Shown: positions 1-15,300, counted from the first letter of the stretch. The stretch: 64,000 bases of DNA from Paraescarpia echinospica (GCA_020002185.1 CM034534.1:19364075-19428074); one strand, 5' to 3'. Translations and numbers: made by a program. Notes: a model not told the origin generated them from the sequence alone.

Positions 1-236
1 ATCAAGGAAGCCAACAGAAGAACGCGGCAAATAAAAGAAGCCACATGGATCAGAAAGGTCAGGACAACAATCGACCGAGGGGAATTATGAACTACCTCAC
101 ATGTATGATGACGTTGTACGTCACATGTAGTGAAGAATTTTACATATTGGATACGTCTAAGAGAACTCATTTGCATAGAAATGAATATTCTGAAGACTGT
201 TCAGCAATTCAAGGTGTTGTTTGCTCCTGTTTTCAG
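1..236. other. Presumed PERK intron
   Basis: No exon was recognised before the transmembrane exon. The short ORFs here run across its acceptor and are not supported. Confidence 0.4.
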
Positions 237-357
237 GAAAGAGGTGTTGGCCCTCAGTATTGTGCTGGCGGTGGTGTTGCATGTCTTTATTGAGAAACTG
301 CGCAAACTCTATGGGCGAACCAAACCCCCGCTGGAAAGCAGTGAGCCCATTCCGCAG
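237..357 (+). CDS. EIF2AK3: PERK transmembrane exon
   Basis: The acceptor is TTTTCAG and the donor CAG/GTAAAC. The exon starts with the last base of a codon and ends in phase 0. It encodes a single hydrophobic helix (core [14 protein letters not shown]) followed by a basic stop-transfer (EKLRKLYGR) and the tail [10 protein letters not shown]. Only this tail has a counterpart in the chimeric locus (LESVETTAQ); the helix is absent there. Confidence 0.88.
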
Positions 358-3300
358 GTAAACACATTACACCATGATAATGAGTGAATTTTAAAAATAG
401 ATTGAAGGTAGCTAAAGATGTGATTGCTGTTATCTCAAGAGGAACACATGTAAATTAACATTGCATGTCTCACACTTGGTGTGTGATATGTACTGAAACT
501 GTCCGCGTAATCATAGATTCATCGACAGGGAATAAGATGATTAATCAAATGTCTTCATTATTTTAATTTACCGTTCTAAATTGTATTGATATGAATTATA
601 AATACATAGTAAGCAGATGCGCAATGTTTAGTTTAGTTTAGTTTAGTTTTTTATTATTAGTTCTTTGGCCGAAGGTCGAAGGGACTATTGCCATCACTCT
701 GCGTCCGCCGTCCGCCGTTAGCTGCCGTATCTCAGAAACCGTTCAGCAACTTTTTCTCTAATTTTGCATAGACATATCTTAGGGCACTGCCACTATGCAC
801 GAGAAATCTGTATTTGAATGAATCATTTTAAGGGCCTCCCTAGGGCCTCCAAGGACCCCAAAACTGGTGAAAATGTAACATTTTGCCTATTTTTTCAAAA
901 ACTGTTCAGCAACTTTTTTCTAATTTTGCATAGATGTATCTTAGGGTGCTGTCACTATATACAAGAAATCTGTATTTGATTGAATCATTCTAAGGGCAAC
1001 TAAGGGGCCCCCTAAAGTGCAAAAGTTTTACATTATCTAGTGATGTGGTTTTGAGAAGGGCCCTTGAGACCACCCCAACAGTAGATGTTGTGTATTATGC
1101 CACAAAGTCAACAGCTGTGACTAATCTCTACAGCCTAGTCCATTGAGACCTTGACTAATCTTTCATTGGTCACAGCACCCAGGCAGAGTAGACACACTTG
1201 GTCCCTGTTAGACTGAACAGTTGCCTAACACTTTTAAACTGTATCTTCAAAACTATTGATTTTCTAAAATTGCAAGTTGTGTTTATTTTGATGTTCATTT
1301 AATTATTATAAAATGGTGTGACTGTGGTGTCTGTTGGTTAAAGATGTATTGACTGTAGAAACCTGTAGGTGACAAACATAGAAAATTAATATTCTGTCAC
1401 CTGTAGGTGACAAACATAGCAAATTAATATTCTGGTCAACTATAGAGTGAAATATCGGACACTTTATTTATATCAAATGCATTCTACTGTTCTGTTTACG
1501 CTTGCCATGCCTTGTGTAGACTTGGTACTGTGTAAATCAATTGTATCAATATAGACTAATAATTACAGATTCCAGACCTGGGGCCGAGTACATTTTTATG
1601 AGTACGAGTACTTTGACGATGGACGAGTACGAGTACATTGCTAAAAGCTGAGTACGAGTACATTCTCACGAGTACGAGTACGAGTACAAGTACATTTTTG
1701 TAAATATAAATATTAAATAATAACGTATTGTAAAATTATAAAAATTAATCTAATTTATATAACTCAGCACAAGTGAATATACAATGGCAGTTGATCAATT
1801 TTTTATGAGGAAAATTGTAAAAAAAACTCTTTATTTCAAACTATGGATACAGTACTGGATAGAGCAATAAGCATGTAGTTACTCTTACTAAACATGCTAG
1901 CACTTGTGTTTCTAACAATGGGCATAGGTACAGCAGATATCCTAGATTCAGGTAAAATAGCATGGAGAAAGAAATTAGTGAAACACACAGTGTGCACTGG
2001 GAGAATCAGTAATTTGATTTTTGGGTAAAAGACGTGATTAAATTAACAATATCAATACCAATGCAACCATAGACAAAAAGATCACAATTACCTACAGATG
2101 CTTGACAAAGTTTGAAGTCGTTTTCATGTGGCCTTTTATCTCGATCTTACAGTATTTGCATTTCCCTAACACATTCCCTGTGGAGTTAGGTAGTATCACA
2201 AAATGGCTAAGTACAGTCGACATGCTACTAGTACTAGTTTTATACTTCAGCTCTTGCAACAAAGTTGAACAAACAATACTCCAATTAACTTAATCAACAA
2301 TTTAGTGGATCTCTCTGCAATGTAGGCATGTATCTGTATCTGTATCTGTATTTTGACTGGCAAAATGTCCTATGGACACATCACGCCAGTGCGCATGGTG
2401 GCTCTTATGGATTAATTTTTTACATGTTGGGCTAGGCTAATCTGGAATGAATTCAGTGATGTACTTGATACAATGCTTGGAGGTAGAGAATTCCACTCTT
2501 TTATTGTGACTGGGAAAAAGCTGTTTCCAAATATGTTTGTCGAGTGCCTGATTTGTACTAACTGTTTATTATGTTTACGTGAGCATCTGGTGTTGCGTTT
2601 GGTGTATTGATCTAGTGGGATATCTATGAGGTTATGTTCCATTTTATATAATATGCTAAGTCTTTGGGTTTTTCTTCGTGATTGGAGGGTGTCCCACTGG
2701 AGATCTTTAAGGAGTTGTGTTACCGTTCCAGGCTCTCTAGAATAGTTGTTCTTACAAAATCTGGCGGCTTGTCTCTGGGTTCTTTCTATGAGTTTGATAT
2801 TTCTTAGGCAATGTGGATCCCATGATGCTGACGCATATTCAAGTATGGGGCGGACAAGGGTTGTGTAGGCTATGGACTTGATTTGGGTTGGGCATTTATT
2901 TAAATTTCTTCTAATCATTCCCAATGTCTGTTGTGCTTTTTTTGTGACCGAGTTGCTTTGTATTGTCCAATTTAATGTATTTGATATATGTATGCCAAGA
3001 TAACAGTGTGATTCAACAGATTTAAGTTGTTGTCCGCAGAATGTGTAGAGATTTGGTGTCGGTTTTCTTGAGGCTATTGTCATTGTATAACATTTAGTGG
3101 GGTTGAATTTCATAAGCCACGTGTGTTGCCATTTCTCAAGTTTGAGCAGATCGTTTTGGAGGACAGATGTGTCTTGGTCAGTTTTAATCGGTGAATATAA
3201 CAGGCAGTCGTCTGCAAAAAGGCGAACAGTTGAGGAAAGATTGTCTGGCAGGTCATTTATGTAAAGTAGGAAAAGTAGGGGCCCCAGTACTGTGCCCTGT

Positions 3301-6300
3301 GGTACCCCAGAAATGACTTGAGTTGATGTTGACTTAGATCCATTTATAACGACCTGTTGAGTTCTTCCTGTAAGGAAGCTATTTATCCATGATGATATTG
3401 GGCCTGTGATGCCATAGTGTTTGAGTTTGTGGATTAATCTTTTATGTGGAACTTTATCGAATGCTTTGGTGAAGTCAAGGATGGCCATGTCTACAGATTT
3501 CTTCTCATCAAGTGATTTGCTTATGTCATGGATTGTTTGAATTAATTGTGTTTCAGTTGATCTTTTGGCACGGAAGCCATGTTGGTGGTCAGTTAGAATG
3601 TGGTGCTGTTCAAGATGTTTCATAATGTGACTATGTATGATGTGTTCAAGAAGTTTAGAAACCACAGGTGTTAAGGATATTGGTCTGTAGTTAGATGTTT
3701 CTGCTCTACTTCCTTTCTTAAAAATTGCTGTTACATTGGCTTCTTTCCAGGTATTGGGGACTTGTCCAGAGTCAACAGATGATTGGAAAATGTCATGTAT
3801 TACTGGTGCTAGATGAGAGGCATATCTGTTTAAGAACCATGGTGGAATGCCATCTGGTCCTTGCGATTTAGAAATGTTAATTTTGGAAAGTTGATCAAGT
3901 ACTCCTTTAAGTGTAATTGTTAGTTTGGGGATTTCTCCATGTGGACTTCTGGCCATATCTGGTAGGGTGGAATTTCCTTCGTGTGTGAAGACACTTTGGA
4001 ACTGATTGTTTAAGGCTTCTGCTTTATGTTTGTCGTCGCTAATGATGTTACCAGCAATGTTAAGGTCCCCAATACCCTGGTTATCCTGTCTAAGTTTAGA
4101 AATGAAGCTCCAAAATGATTTAGGTTTCTCTGTTATTGTTGTTGTCAGGAATTGACTTATGTAGGATAGTCTAGCAGAACGAAGGTGTTTATGCATGTTT
4201 CTCCTGATGTCACAGAATTCTTTCCAGTCTTCTGGATTTCTAGTTCTTTTTGCTTTGTTATATAGCTGTTTCTTTATTTTGCACATTTTCTTTAAATCTT
4301 TATTGAACCAGGGAAGATTGTGTCTTGAAGTAGTAAGTCGGTGCGGTACATATTGGTTCATAATGTTGATGATTTTCGTGGAAACAAGATTCCACTTGTC
4401 ATTGACAGTCATGTTTTGGTTTTGAGAGAAGTATTCATGTGTAAAGTTTTCAAGAGATTTCTGGATGTTAATATTGTCGGCTTTATTTCTAATGAAGACT
4501 TTACGTTTTGGACGATGTTTGCGTTTGGGCGAAATGTTTACATCAATAATGACTGTGCTATGGTCTGCTATTCCGTCTACTACATTTATCTTCTTTATTA
4601 ACCCAGGTCTATTGGTGAAGACAAGATCTAAAATATTGTTGGCATTTCCCTGTCTGTGCGTGGGTTCCTTGACATGTTGGATCAGACCATGTTCCTCTGT
4701 AAGAGAGAGTAATTTATTGGCAGCAGCTGTACTGTATCCATTGTTAGTTGTGACTTGGTGAATTTCCCAATTGATGTTAGGGAGGTTGAAATCGCCAGTA
4801 ATGATGACATTATGTGTGTTGATCTTGTTACCTAATTTAGAAAGGGCTAGGTCTAGTTCTTCGATTTGAGTTCCATGAGAGTCATTTGGGGGACGATAGA
4901 GGGTACACATGATTATTGGTTTCATTCCTGTTATCTGGGTTTCAGTCCAAATGCTCTCACTGTTAGTGTCTAGGTCTGGTAGGTGGCTTGTTATGAGGTC
5001 ATCTTTTGATATTTGAAATACCCCCCCTCCAGTAGTGTCTGTTTCTCTGTCCTTTCTAAAGACGTTAAAGTTGCTTGGGAATATTTCTCCATTTTTTATT
5101 GAGGGATCTAACCATGATTCAGTGCCACAGATGATGTCTGGGTTATGCAGATTGTTTAGTGCTTCGATGTCTGAGGCTTTCTTTTTAACGCTTTGGCAGT
5201 TTATGAGGATGCATCTGAAGTTTGGTCTCTTTTTTGGTCTATATGCTTTCTTGCTATTAGTTGTATTGTTGTTGGTGGTTTCGTTTAGGTTATGACAGTT
5301 ACTGTCCAGTGGATAAAAGGGATTTGCCGTTGGGATTTCTGTATCTCTGAAGAAAGAATTTGTGAAGTTGAAGTTGTTGCATTCGGGGCAGGCCCACGAA
5401 CATGAGGAATTTATTAATCGTTTGTATTCATTGTCATCTATTGCACAGCATTGTGAGTGGATCCAGTTTAGGCAGTGGTCGCACTGAATTGCTTTATGGT
5501 CATTTAGGACATCTCCATGGCAAATGCCACACGGTGCTGAGCAATTTGAACAGTGCCATGGTACATTTTGGTTTCTGTAAGTGTTGTTAAATTCTTGTCT
5601 GGATATCCTGGCGCATTTGATGTGTGTGGATTTATTACAATCATTACAAGTTAGGATGAGTGCATTAGACCTTAGTGATTTCTTACATGAGTGACATTTA
5701 GAGGGGCCTGGATTTAGTTGAACATCTCCTGAGAGCATGATGCATAGAAGAATGGAGAATTTTGTTGTTGTCCTGGGTTTATACGGTAGAGGAGTGATCA
5801 GTAATCCAGTGGAGGTGCTGGATTTGAGACATTTCAATTGGGCTATGGTTTTCCATATGGGACTATAAATGTAGTAGGACGTGACAGAATGGATGTCTTG
5901 TCTAGCTTTGGCGTTGACATAGGTCTCGTTTGTGTTGCTCTGGAAACTCTCCAATTTTTTTAAATTGGGATCATTTAAAAACCTAAAAGTTATCTGCAGA
6001 CATAAAATCATGAACAGGGTACATCTAAAAGTGCATCTTGTAGAGGTATGTCGTACGGAGCCTGCCATGTCACCAACTCGAGTGGTAGTGGTTTAGAGTT
6101 GATAAAACGGTCAAGTAGTTATTAAGAAACACACCCACACTTAAAACGTGTACTGAGATAATACTAAAAAATAAAAGATAAATAATTATAAAATATCTGT
6201 CCGTCTAAACGGTTTAGTGGCTAGTTGTTGTTGTTGCTGTTTTTTGACAGCCTACAATCCGGATTTGTAATAGTATGATACGTAAGCTTTATGTGAAAGT

Positions 6301-9300
6301 ATATATTTACATGTGTGTATTTACATGTGGTATCACTGTCATGATATATCTAGGGGCAATATTGAGTCACCGACCAACTAGGCACACGTAAACCAATCAT
6401 AAAGTACGATTGACATTTGAGAAAAAAACTTAGCCAATCAAGTTGATATCTGTCTTTAATGATCACAAATGAGTGGGTAAAAAAGACTGACCAGTGGATA
6501 CCCCCAGCCAATCATTTGAACTTTGCTGGTTGTCTCCAGGTTAAGCATGTAAAACAAAGCAACCAACAGGATGATTTGTTACCTGGCATCCCACTGGCTA
6601 CATGTCTTTGTTTAGCATTTCTCTTATCTCTGCTCCCTCAGTGCATGTTCTCTCTGATCTAGACTATCATGCCACATGGCTTCACTGGTGTCACACTAAG
6701 TTGGCACAGGATTATATTAGTGTAGGGTGACATCTGACTTGAGCCACCTTACTTCTACAGAGGAAGACTGGCAGTTCTTGTTCTTAGCAGTTAGCACTGT
6801 CGGCCAGTGCCAAGTGGCATGGTCTCCAGACTACATTAAATGCATTCCCTGTCTAACAGGTGGGTTAACTGCTACTAGTAGTTGGCTCTTTATGGACATC
6901 CTGGTGGCTTGATTAAACTGTTTTATGGCCTGAACTGATAGCCTACAATTATTGTTTGCTTAACAGGGTGTTTCTGACTGGGGAAAGATGCTGCCTGTTG
7001 CCATGTTAGGGTATATATTGAGAAAGTACTCAGATGTACTCGTAATGTACTCGTAAAATCTGAGTACAATGAGTACGAGTACATGACCCATAAGTTTTAT
7101 GAGTACGAGTACTTCAAAAATGTACTCGAGTACACGAGTACCGAGTACTTCCGCCCCAGGTCTGACAGATTCACAATACAATTGACACCAGAAACAACCA
7201 AATGTCAACCATTAGAAGAGTTGACATAGTTAAGGCACAATAAAGCCTTTTGACAAATACAATTCAACCAATACCCCTATCTTTTATTTTCTTTAGACTA
7301 CCTTTTACTCTCAAATAATCTGTCCTCTTAATTTTATACATAAAAACATAATCTGGCATAACTTTATACATTTTTGTAGCAGCACATTTGTACTTCCAGT
7401 GTATCATATATTTATCACTTGTTGTGTATTACACCCAGCTGTGGAGCTAAGATTCTCTGCCTGCTATTGTTTGATGGGAACTGTGACTAATCTGTAATTG
7501 GTCACTGGCAGTAGCTTGTGTCAACAGACAGCATTAAGCCACTAGATCCCTGTTAAACTGGACAGTTGCCTGTAGGTTTTAAACTGTGTCAAACAGTGAG
7601 TCTACCTTTTGCTCTCAAATAATCTGTCCTCTTAGTTTTACACATAAAGACATAACCTGGCATAACTTTATAAGTCTTTGTAGCAGCACACTTGTACTTT
7701 AGTGTATCATTGCAACATAACATACATATTACATACTGTGTGCCACATTTGAATGTTGTGCATGTAATATTTCCATGCAATCCATTTGCATATATAATTT
7801 CAACAGCCGTTTTCTTCATTTTCCCTTTTTGACCCCTACCATGTTCAATGCTCCATAACTTCGCCAATTTTTGTAGCAGTCGTATAATTTTTGAACCGTG
7901 TAAAGCACCCTACCAAACCTTTACAAGGATGTAAGAAAACAATGTTACAATTTTTCTGACTTACCACTCATTTGGTCAGCCGGGGTCACATATAGACATA
8001 TTAGTCCAAAGGACTTCAGGGCCACTTGGCCCATTTTTATATACATAACCCGTAACTAAATGTATAATAATATTATATACCATTTAGGGCGTCCAGTTGC
8101 TTTAACTAGTTTAGTTTTTACTGGCGTTCTGGCATTCATTGTTTCCATATGTACTTTGTTTTTGCATTATTTATGCCAAATAAAAACCAATTTCCATTCA
8201 ATCGTGTTTCAAGTATTGTTTGGATTAGCACTTCTTAGTGGATAGAACCATGGTTACTATTAACTCTGAAGTTCCTCTCCTTCCCACAGGAGCCGGAAAC
8301 GTCGACAGAATCGAAACCAGCGGAGACAGCGGAAAAGACAAATGAAAAGGAATTTCAGTCGAGGTACAATGACCTTTGTTACCTGTTGAATGGTTCGATC
8401 AACCGAGTCCTCGCGTGAGGTTGTTAGTAGAGTAGGTTAACCCGGGTCAGTGACATGTCTGTCTTGCCTATTGAGGTTGTGTCTCTCACACAGACATCAG
8501 CTAGAAATGGCACAAAACTAAGATATCTCCCAGAAAAGTGGTATCACCGTATGAACAAAGTTTTCCTTAGAGATGCAGCGGACTGGTGCCTTCCTTTGTC
8601 CTCTCGATGGACAGTACAGTGCTATTTCCAGCTCGCAATGGAATGGCAGTAATTTATGTATACAGGACATCACAGTTAGTGTACAACACTATCAAAATGT
8701 TGTGTGTGACCTCCGTCAAGCTTTGCCACCAATGTTGATAATGGTTATATGCGTGAATTATATTACTATTACTGCATAACTTCTCATAAATCAAACATTC
8801 CCGCATGTAGTTGTCACTTTTAAAACTGCCTTACGTTTTTGTCATTAAGAAACACTTGTGGCCAGAATTTCAACAAAATATATGACAGAATCTTCTTTGA
8901 TGGCTTGACAGAGCTTTTGCTAGACAACAGGTCACATAATTTTTGGAAATGTAAATTCCTCCACACAGGTCATGGGAATGAAGAGGTAAAATATAAAATG
9001 GGGGGTACTGTTCTAAGTACTACTGTAAAAGAAAAGGACTTGGGGTTAACCATTAGTGCTGATATGAAGGTTTCAGAGCAGTGCGGAATTGCAGCGTCAA
9101 AGGGAAATCAAATCCTTGGATTAATTAGGCGAAATATAGCGTATAAGAAAAAAGAATTAATAGTACCGCTGTACAAAACAATAGTGAGGCCTCATTTAGA
9201 ATATTGTATACAAGCATGGAGGCCATATCGCAAGAAGGACATAGATATGCTAGAAAGAGTACAGAGGAGAGCGACTAAAATGATACCAAATCTGAGGGAT

Positions 9301-12300
9301 CTTAGTTACGAAATACGCCTAAAAGAATGTGGTTTAACAACATTAGAGACCAGGAGATTGAGAGGAGATCACATAGAAGTGTTTAAAATATTGAATGGTT
9401 ATGAAAATATTGATAGAAACATTTTTTTCTCAGTTAAGAAAAATAGAAGGACCAGAGGACATGAAGCTACATTAGTAAAGGAGCAGTGTAGATTAGATAT
9501 AAGAAAGTTCTCATTCTCACAAAGGACTGTAAATGAATGGAACAGATTATCTCCTGATTGTGTTGGTGCTAGTAGCGTGAATGTTTAAAAATAAAATCGA
9601 CACACACCTTAAAAAGGCGGGATACATGTAAATAAAAAGTATTGGACTCTCGATAAGCCAAAAGGCTTCCTTGTCCACCTGCCATCCAGAGTAATTTTCT
9701 GGATGGCAATCTTGTTAAATCTTGTTAAATAATGGATAGGTCAATTGGGTATTGTTTCTTTAATGCCACAGTGTTGAACATATCGAGAAGAAGGGTTTGG
9801 AAACCATTTCAATTCTCCCCATAATTACGGCACAACGGCAACCTGTCAAAATAACAAAGGGCACAAATGATTATCAGACATTGTTGTTTTAGGCTTTATT
9901 TTTTAACTGTATAATGCAGTGCAAATAAATTGTTCCTCTACAACTATGTATCATTATGCTCCGTGATACATATCATGTTGTGATACAAATATTGTTTTAC
10001 ATATCATGACTTAGTGTATCGTTTCAGGCCCAGTACCTTCAGGAGTGTTACGGGAATCGATTATTCCCACTCTGCACGATTTTTGGTATCAACGTCATTA
10101 TGTGAATAATGTACCCGCACTCTGCGCAATGGTTTTCAAACCCCCGTGGTCACATGATGGTGACGCATTGGTGGTTATAACGGCATTGTGTTTTGTGGCT
10201 GTCGCTCCTTGGATCTGACATTGGCCGGACGTGTAATAAAACTATTTGCGGTTACATCATTCACGTTGTTCTTCATTGTTCATCACCTCAGGAATCAACA
10301 AACCCTATTTTCCAAGTCAAGTCCTGTAATGCTTCTTACACCAAATATAACAGGACGGACACGAGCGGAAGGTTCATTTGGATTTCGATGGAGATGACGA
10401 AAAACAAACGATGCCAACGACGTGAACAGCAAACAGTTTAATTTCACATCCGGCCAAATCCATTGAGCGACTATCTTCAAAACAGCCGTTGTTATCCGTT
10501 AACATCACAATGTAATTCACATACTCGCAGCGGGATGCAAAGCGTGGTACGTAATTCAAGACGCCAAGACAGATGTGATGTTATATAAGTTATATAACTG
10601 ATTCCGTCCGGTGCTGCATTTCACTGTTACAGCACCTCACAGTGTGTTTTGCGTTTCAGGTTCTTCACCGACTTTGACCCCCAGGCGTGTCTGGGCAAAG
10701 GGGGGTTTGGGGTGGTGTTTGAGGCCCGCAACAAGATGGACGACTGTCTTTACGCCATCAAACGTATCTCACTCAATAACAGGTATGTATTCAGTCTATT
10801 AAACATACATGCCGTATTAAGCGTACACACCTCTATCAGGATCTGACACTGTGACAATTATCTCCGAGGCAATATTTGACTTGAGAAGTTGAGTCGTGTT
10901 ACTCTTGGCTGGTGAATCCATTATTTGTTGTAATTTAATTTCTACAAATGTCGGATTAAATTCAAAGCTCGGTGAAGACATAAGATCTAAGTCATTACAG
11001 TGTCTACTCAATAACTGGTACATTCTTCTTCACGTCTCTACACAGTTAATGTGGAACGTCTTTCTTCATATGACACAAATTCTTCAAGTATGTAAAATAT
11101 TATATGACGCACAAAAACAAACTGTGGCACACACAATCAGTAGTAGGAAGTATTTCTTAAAACTTTTTTTGCCAGTTTCGTTTCAGAGAAATTTCACACA
11201 AACATGAACCTACCTATCTACTCAATCCACTGTGACATGCCACCCTATTTGTGCAAATGGGTTATTCAATTTCTGTGAAATCATTGGAAAAAGTATTAAT
11301 ATATTTTTAGATGGATGTGGTCAAAACTTTGTGAATTTGTTATACCAACTGCACGTATCACTTACACTTAATTACCTACGAAATTGTCCTGACCTTCATG
11401 AAATGTCCAAAGTAGTATTTGCATAGGGCGCACAGGGAAGTTTTTTTAACTTATTTAGTTCGACATGTAAAACAGGTTTTGTAACATGCCAATTCTCCTG
11501 CACAATTTCAGTCATGTTTAATGTATCAAGAACAGGGACGAGTCCAATCACAAAAAATATTTACTGTTACTTTTCAATTCACACTTATAAAATGTTCTAT
11601 TTTTTACAGTTATGCTATTTCAACTATGGATTTATTTTACAATGTTATTTATTTGTTTAAGCACTGCACGGCATGTGTGCTGCTGAATTTTTATATTTTG
11701 TACAAGATTGATTTGGTCTTATGTGAGACAGCACCTTTTGTAGGTTTGTTAAGTACTGTGTTATAATAAAAAATTGTCATTGATTACAATTCATGTAATT
11801 CTTGCAATTACATTAGAAAATAAGTTACAGAGCCATTTCAGAACTAGAACCTTTTATAATTAAATAATTAGTTTTGCCTGTAATAAATTACAATGATGTC
11901 AATAGGCCAACTGTATCTTTGAAAAATGATGTATTTTATGTTCTGTGTTGTGCGCAGCGAACGGGCGAAACAGAAGGTCATGCGAGAGGTCAAGGCCCTT
12001 GCAAAGCTTGAACACACGGGAATCGTTCGCTACTACCAGTCATGGTTCGAGAGCCCGCCACCAGGGTGGCAGGAGCAGCATGACCAGCATTATCACGACA
12101 TGTTCTCGACAGCGGACTACACGACCGAGCCGAACCTGCAGTCGGCCACCAGGGGGCACTGTGCACGAAACCCACCATGTGGCTTCACAGACACAAGTAG
12201 TTCAGTGGCTGCGAACACTCGTAGTGACACAGGGTTCTCTGTCAGCGTCGGTGTGTCAACCGGAAGTCACTACAGCGAGGAAACAGATGACTCACTTCTC

Positions 12301-15300
12301 AGCGAATCACGTGACACGACTTCAAGTCATAACATCGTGATTAAGGATGTGACAGACTCATTTGATATAGTCTTCCAAGACTCGCAGCAGAAAGAAGACA
12401 GTAATAATCACAAGAAGCCCGATATGAGTCACATATCTGACAGACTAAATGTGACAGACAGACAACCATGTGTCAGTCGACGCAGCGGTAGTGGTGACTC
12501 ATCGACGTCACCACCTCAACAGAGCAATGACACTTACGGTGTCACCAATAAACAGTCCAGTGAGAAAGAGAGAGGTGCTGCCACCAAGTATGTACCCCGC
12601 CTACTGCTATATATACAAATGCAGCTGTGTCAGCGGGAAAGTTTGAGGGACTGGCTCTGTGCCAACACGCTAAATCGTGATCGCAAACAGGTCCTTGACA
12701 TGTTTGATCAGATCTTGTCGGCCGTCGACTATGTCCACGAATGCGGACTGATGCATCGAGATCTCAAGGTAGGGTTTTTGGGTCAGATATTGTTGTTCAT
12801 CTCTTGTTTCCCTGTCTGTCAGGGGTGAAGCTGGCCTCGATTGTGATCCTCGATGTCAATTTTTCTTTTCCTTGTTTTTCTTTTCCCTCACTGATCCTCC
12901 ACTGCTCTGTCCACCAACCGTCTCCATTCCCCTCTGTCTTTCATTCTTGAACTCCACTCCTCTCCTTACCACATAAATACATATGTATTCAGTTATACAT
13001 GCACACACAATTGTGACACACATTTTAAATGCATAATGGACATATACATAACACCAAGAGTCAGTAATGTTTATTTTCACGAATACAGGACACAGCATCT
13101 GACAGCCCGTCGGCTCAAATTTCCACCCATCCAAAATCAACACGGCCTGTCTAAAAGACGGGTCTGTCTAGATAAAGCTGTGCATCATTGGTGTCAATGT
13201 TACCTGTGTCAGTAATACTTGGACATGCATGCTGTTTGGCTCGTCTCACATATCTGTGGGTTTTGTATCTCACAGTAGATTTTATTCCCAGAACTACCTT
13301 CAACCTGAGCAAGATTGCTTTCTTTGAAGCTGCTTTGGGAATCAGGATCATTCTCTCACTCATCTTGATATTTTCAGAAACTCTAGCTACCTTCCGCAAA
13401 AACACCTATACATAGTTGTGCAGTGGAACTGTATTAGAAGGACTAATGTCCTACATTTTACTGTAATGGAAACAATTTGGGACTGTTCTACGGTGACTTT
13501 TAAAAATAATAACAATAAGTTTATTTCAGTTGCAACTTTCAAAGATACAAGACAAAGTAATACAGATTAGGATAAATATAAGATTGTAGTGCAACGAAGA
13601 AGATTCCTATTAAAGTGAGGTAGATGTATCATTGCTTGGTGATCTTAAAGCAAGGTAACAAAGACTCAACTGTATTGATGAATAGACGTGACATTTGACA
13701 TTTTGAAAAAAAGACGGATGGCACTTATGACGTTTTGAAAAAAAGCTCTCTTGTGCAGGTCATGTAATTTATGTGTGTTTATCGGGCTTTGTATAAATAA
13801 GTTATATAGTATCATAGCTTAACACATGTTTAAACAAACGTTTCCTGCTTATTTCGGGGACATTTTGAAAACAGCATTTATCATGTTTTGTCCTGAATCC
13901 CATACAGATTTTGCATGAATTATTTTTATACTGATTTACATTTCCTATGTTTAGATTCTGGACTACCCAATTGTAGACTTGAACATACAACATTTTATAC
14001 TTTCTTATTATTAACCAACTGTTTTTATTCCATGACGTGTGTTTTTTTATTATAAACCATTGATTATGCAAGTGAACTGTATTTAGTAATAATAAAAAGT
14101 CTGTGTTTTTCAGCCGTCCAACATTTTTTTCTCCCTGGACGGCACGGTGAAGGTTGGTGACTTTGGTCTCGTGACCGCGAGTGAGGAACACGTCACGGAG
14201 GGTGACAGTGACATCTGGGGGGACCGAGCCACCTCACAGACCCCCCGCCGTCACACCAACCAAGTCGGCACAAAACTCTACATGAGTCCAGAACAGGTAC
14301 ATGCTGGTTAGAGGCTCATCGTGACATGTCGTATTTTAATTACTTGTCATATCTTAAAAACTACTTGTCCTAACTTGAGCAAATTTGCAGTGAATTAAGT
14401 CAGTATGAAAATATGGCCAAGAATTAAATAATTATTTAATAAGTTTGCCTTATGGTATTTAATTTAATGGGTGTAATTAATGACACCTCCTAGGTCAAAA
14501 TTACCGCTACAGCTGTCACTTTTGTTATAAAGGTAACATTTTGGGGCCAGAACTTCAATAAAATGTACAATGGAATGTCTGAAAGCAGCATGTATTCGAC
14601 ATCCATTCTATGATGGCTTGACAGAGGTTTTGCTAGGCAACAGGTCAGTTGATGGATAGGTCAGTGACCTCAGGTAGATTTAACCACTGGAACGGTCACC
14701 TAGTCACCAGACATCTCCACATGTATGTACTCTTTCTGTACGCTGGCCACATGATCAAAACAACATTTGCATATATATGTATCGATCAAAATTTACATAA
14801 AGTAGAAACAAATTTCTTTAGTAAACAATTATCGTACATCCTGTTCAAACCAACTATAACCAACCAGAAAGAATCCTTAATTAATGGGGAATTTTGAAAA
14901 AAAATACGGATTCTTTGTGGTGTAGATGAACACACGCACACACATGCATATAAACGCGTGCGCATGTGTGCCTTAAAATGTTGCATGTTATGTGGGATAT
15001 AGCCAGTTAATAGCGAGACTGTTTTTGTAGATTGTGGGAGGCAGTTATACACACAAGGTGGATATCTATGCCCTTGGAATGATCTTCTTTGAACTCTTCT
15101 ATCCCTTCGCCACCGAGATGGAAAGAGTGACCACACTGCTCAATGTAAAACGTCTCCAATTCCCGGGAAGATTTTCGAGGGAACTACCAACTGAGGTATG
15201 CCAGATGGAACTTATTGAATACCTTCCCAGATGTGGGTTTTATTACCAAGAGTGTCCCTTTGAAGTGTACCCAACGTGATAGTTTATACTTGCAAATAGA

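Larger units (their letters stand above)
1573..7164. mobile_element. hAT-type DNA transposon, no transposase, carrying a LINE
   Basis: The ends are inverted repeats, CAGACCTGGGGC at 1573 and the complement GCCCCAGGTCTG ending at 7164. Both are followed inward by clustered GAGTACGAGTAC subterminal repeats. The element is flanked by an exact 8-bp duplication, ACAGATTC, at 1565-1572 and 7165-7172. The 8-bp duplication and CAG..CTG ends are hallmarks of hAT elements. No hAT transposase is present; most of the interior is a LINE. Confidence 0.85.

Noticed and set aside
3500..5600. Plus-strand ORFs at 4195-5590
   Set aside because: Antisense shadows of the intact minus-strand LINE ORF.
5700..5760. 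NPGP motif suggesting a viral polyprotein
   Set aside because: The same ORF carries PHD fingers, APE endonuclease and LINE reverse transcriptase, and has a LINE 3' tail; it is a retrotransposon.
10193..10559. Overlapping short ORFs on both strands
   Set aside because: No homology or splice support; they lie in a PERK intron.
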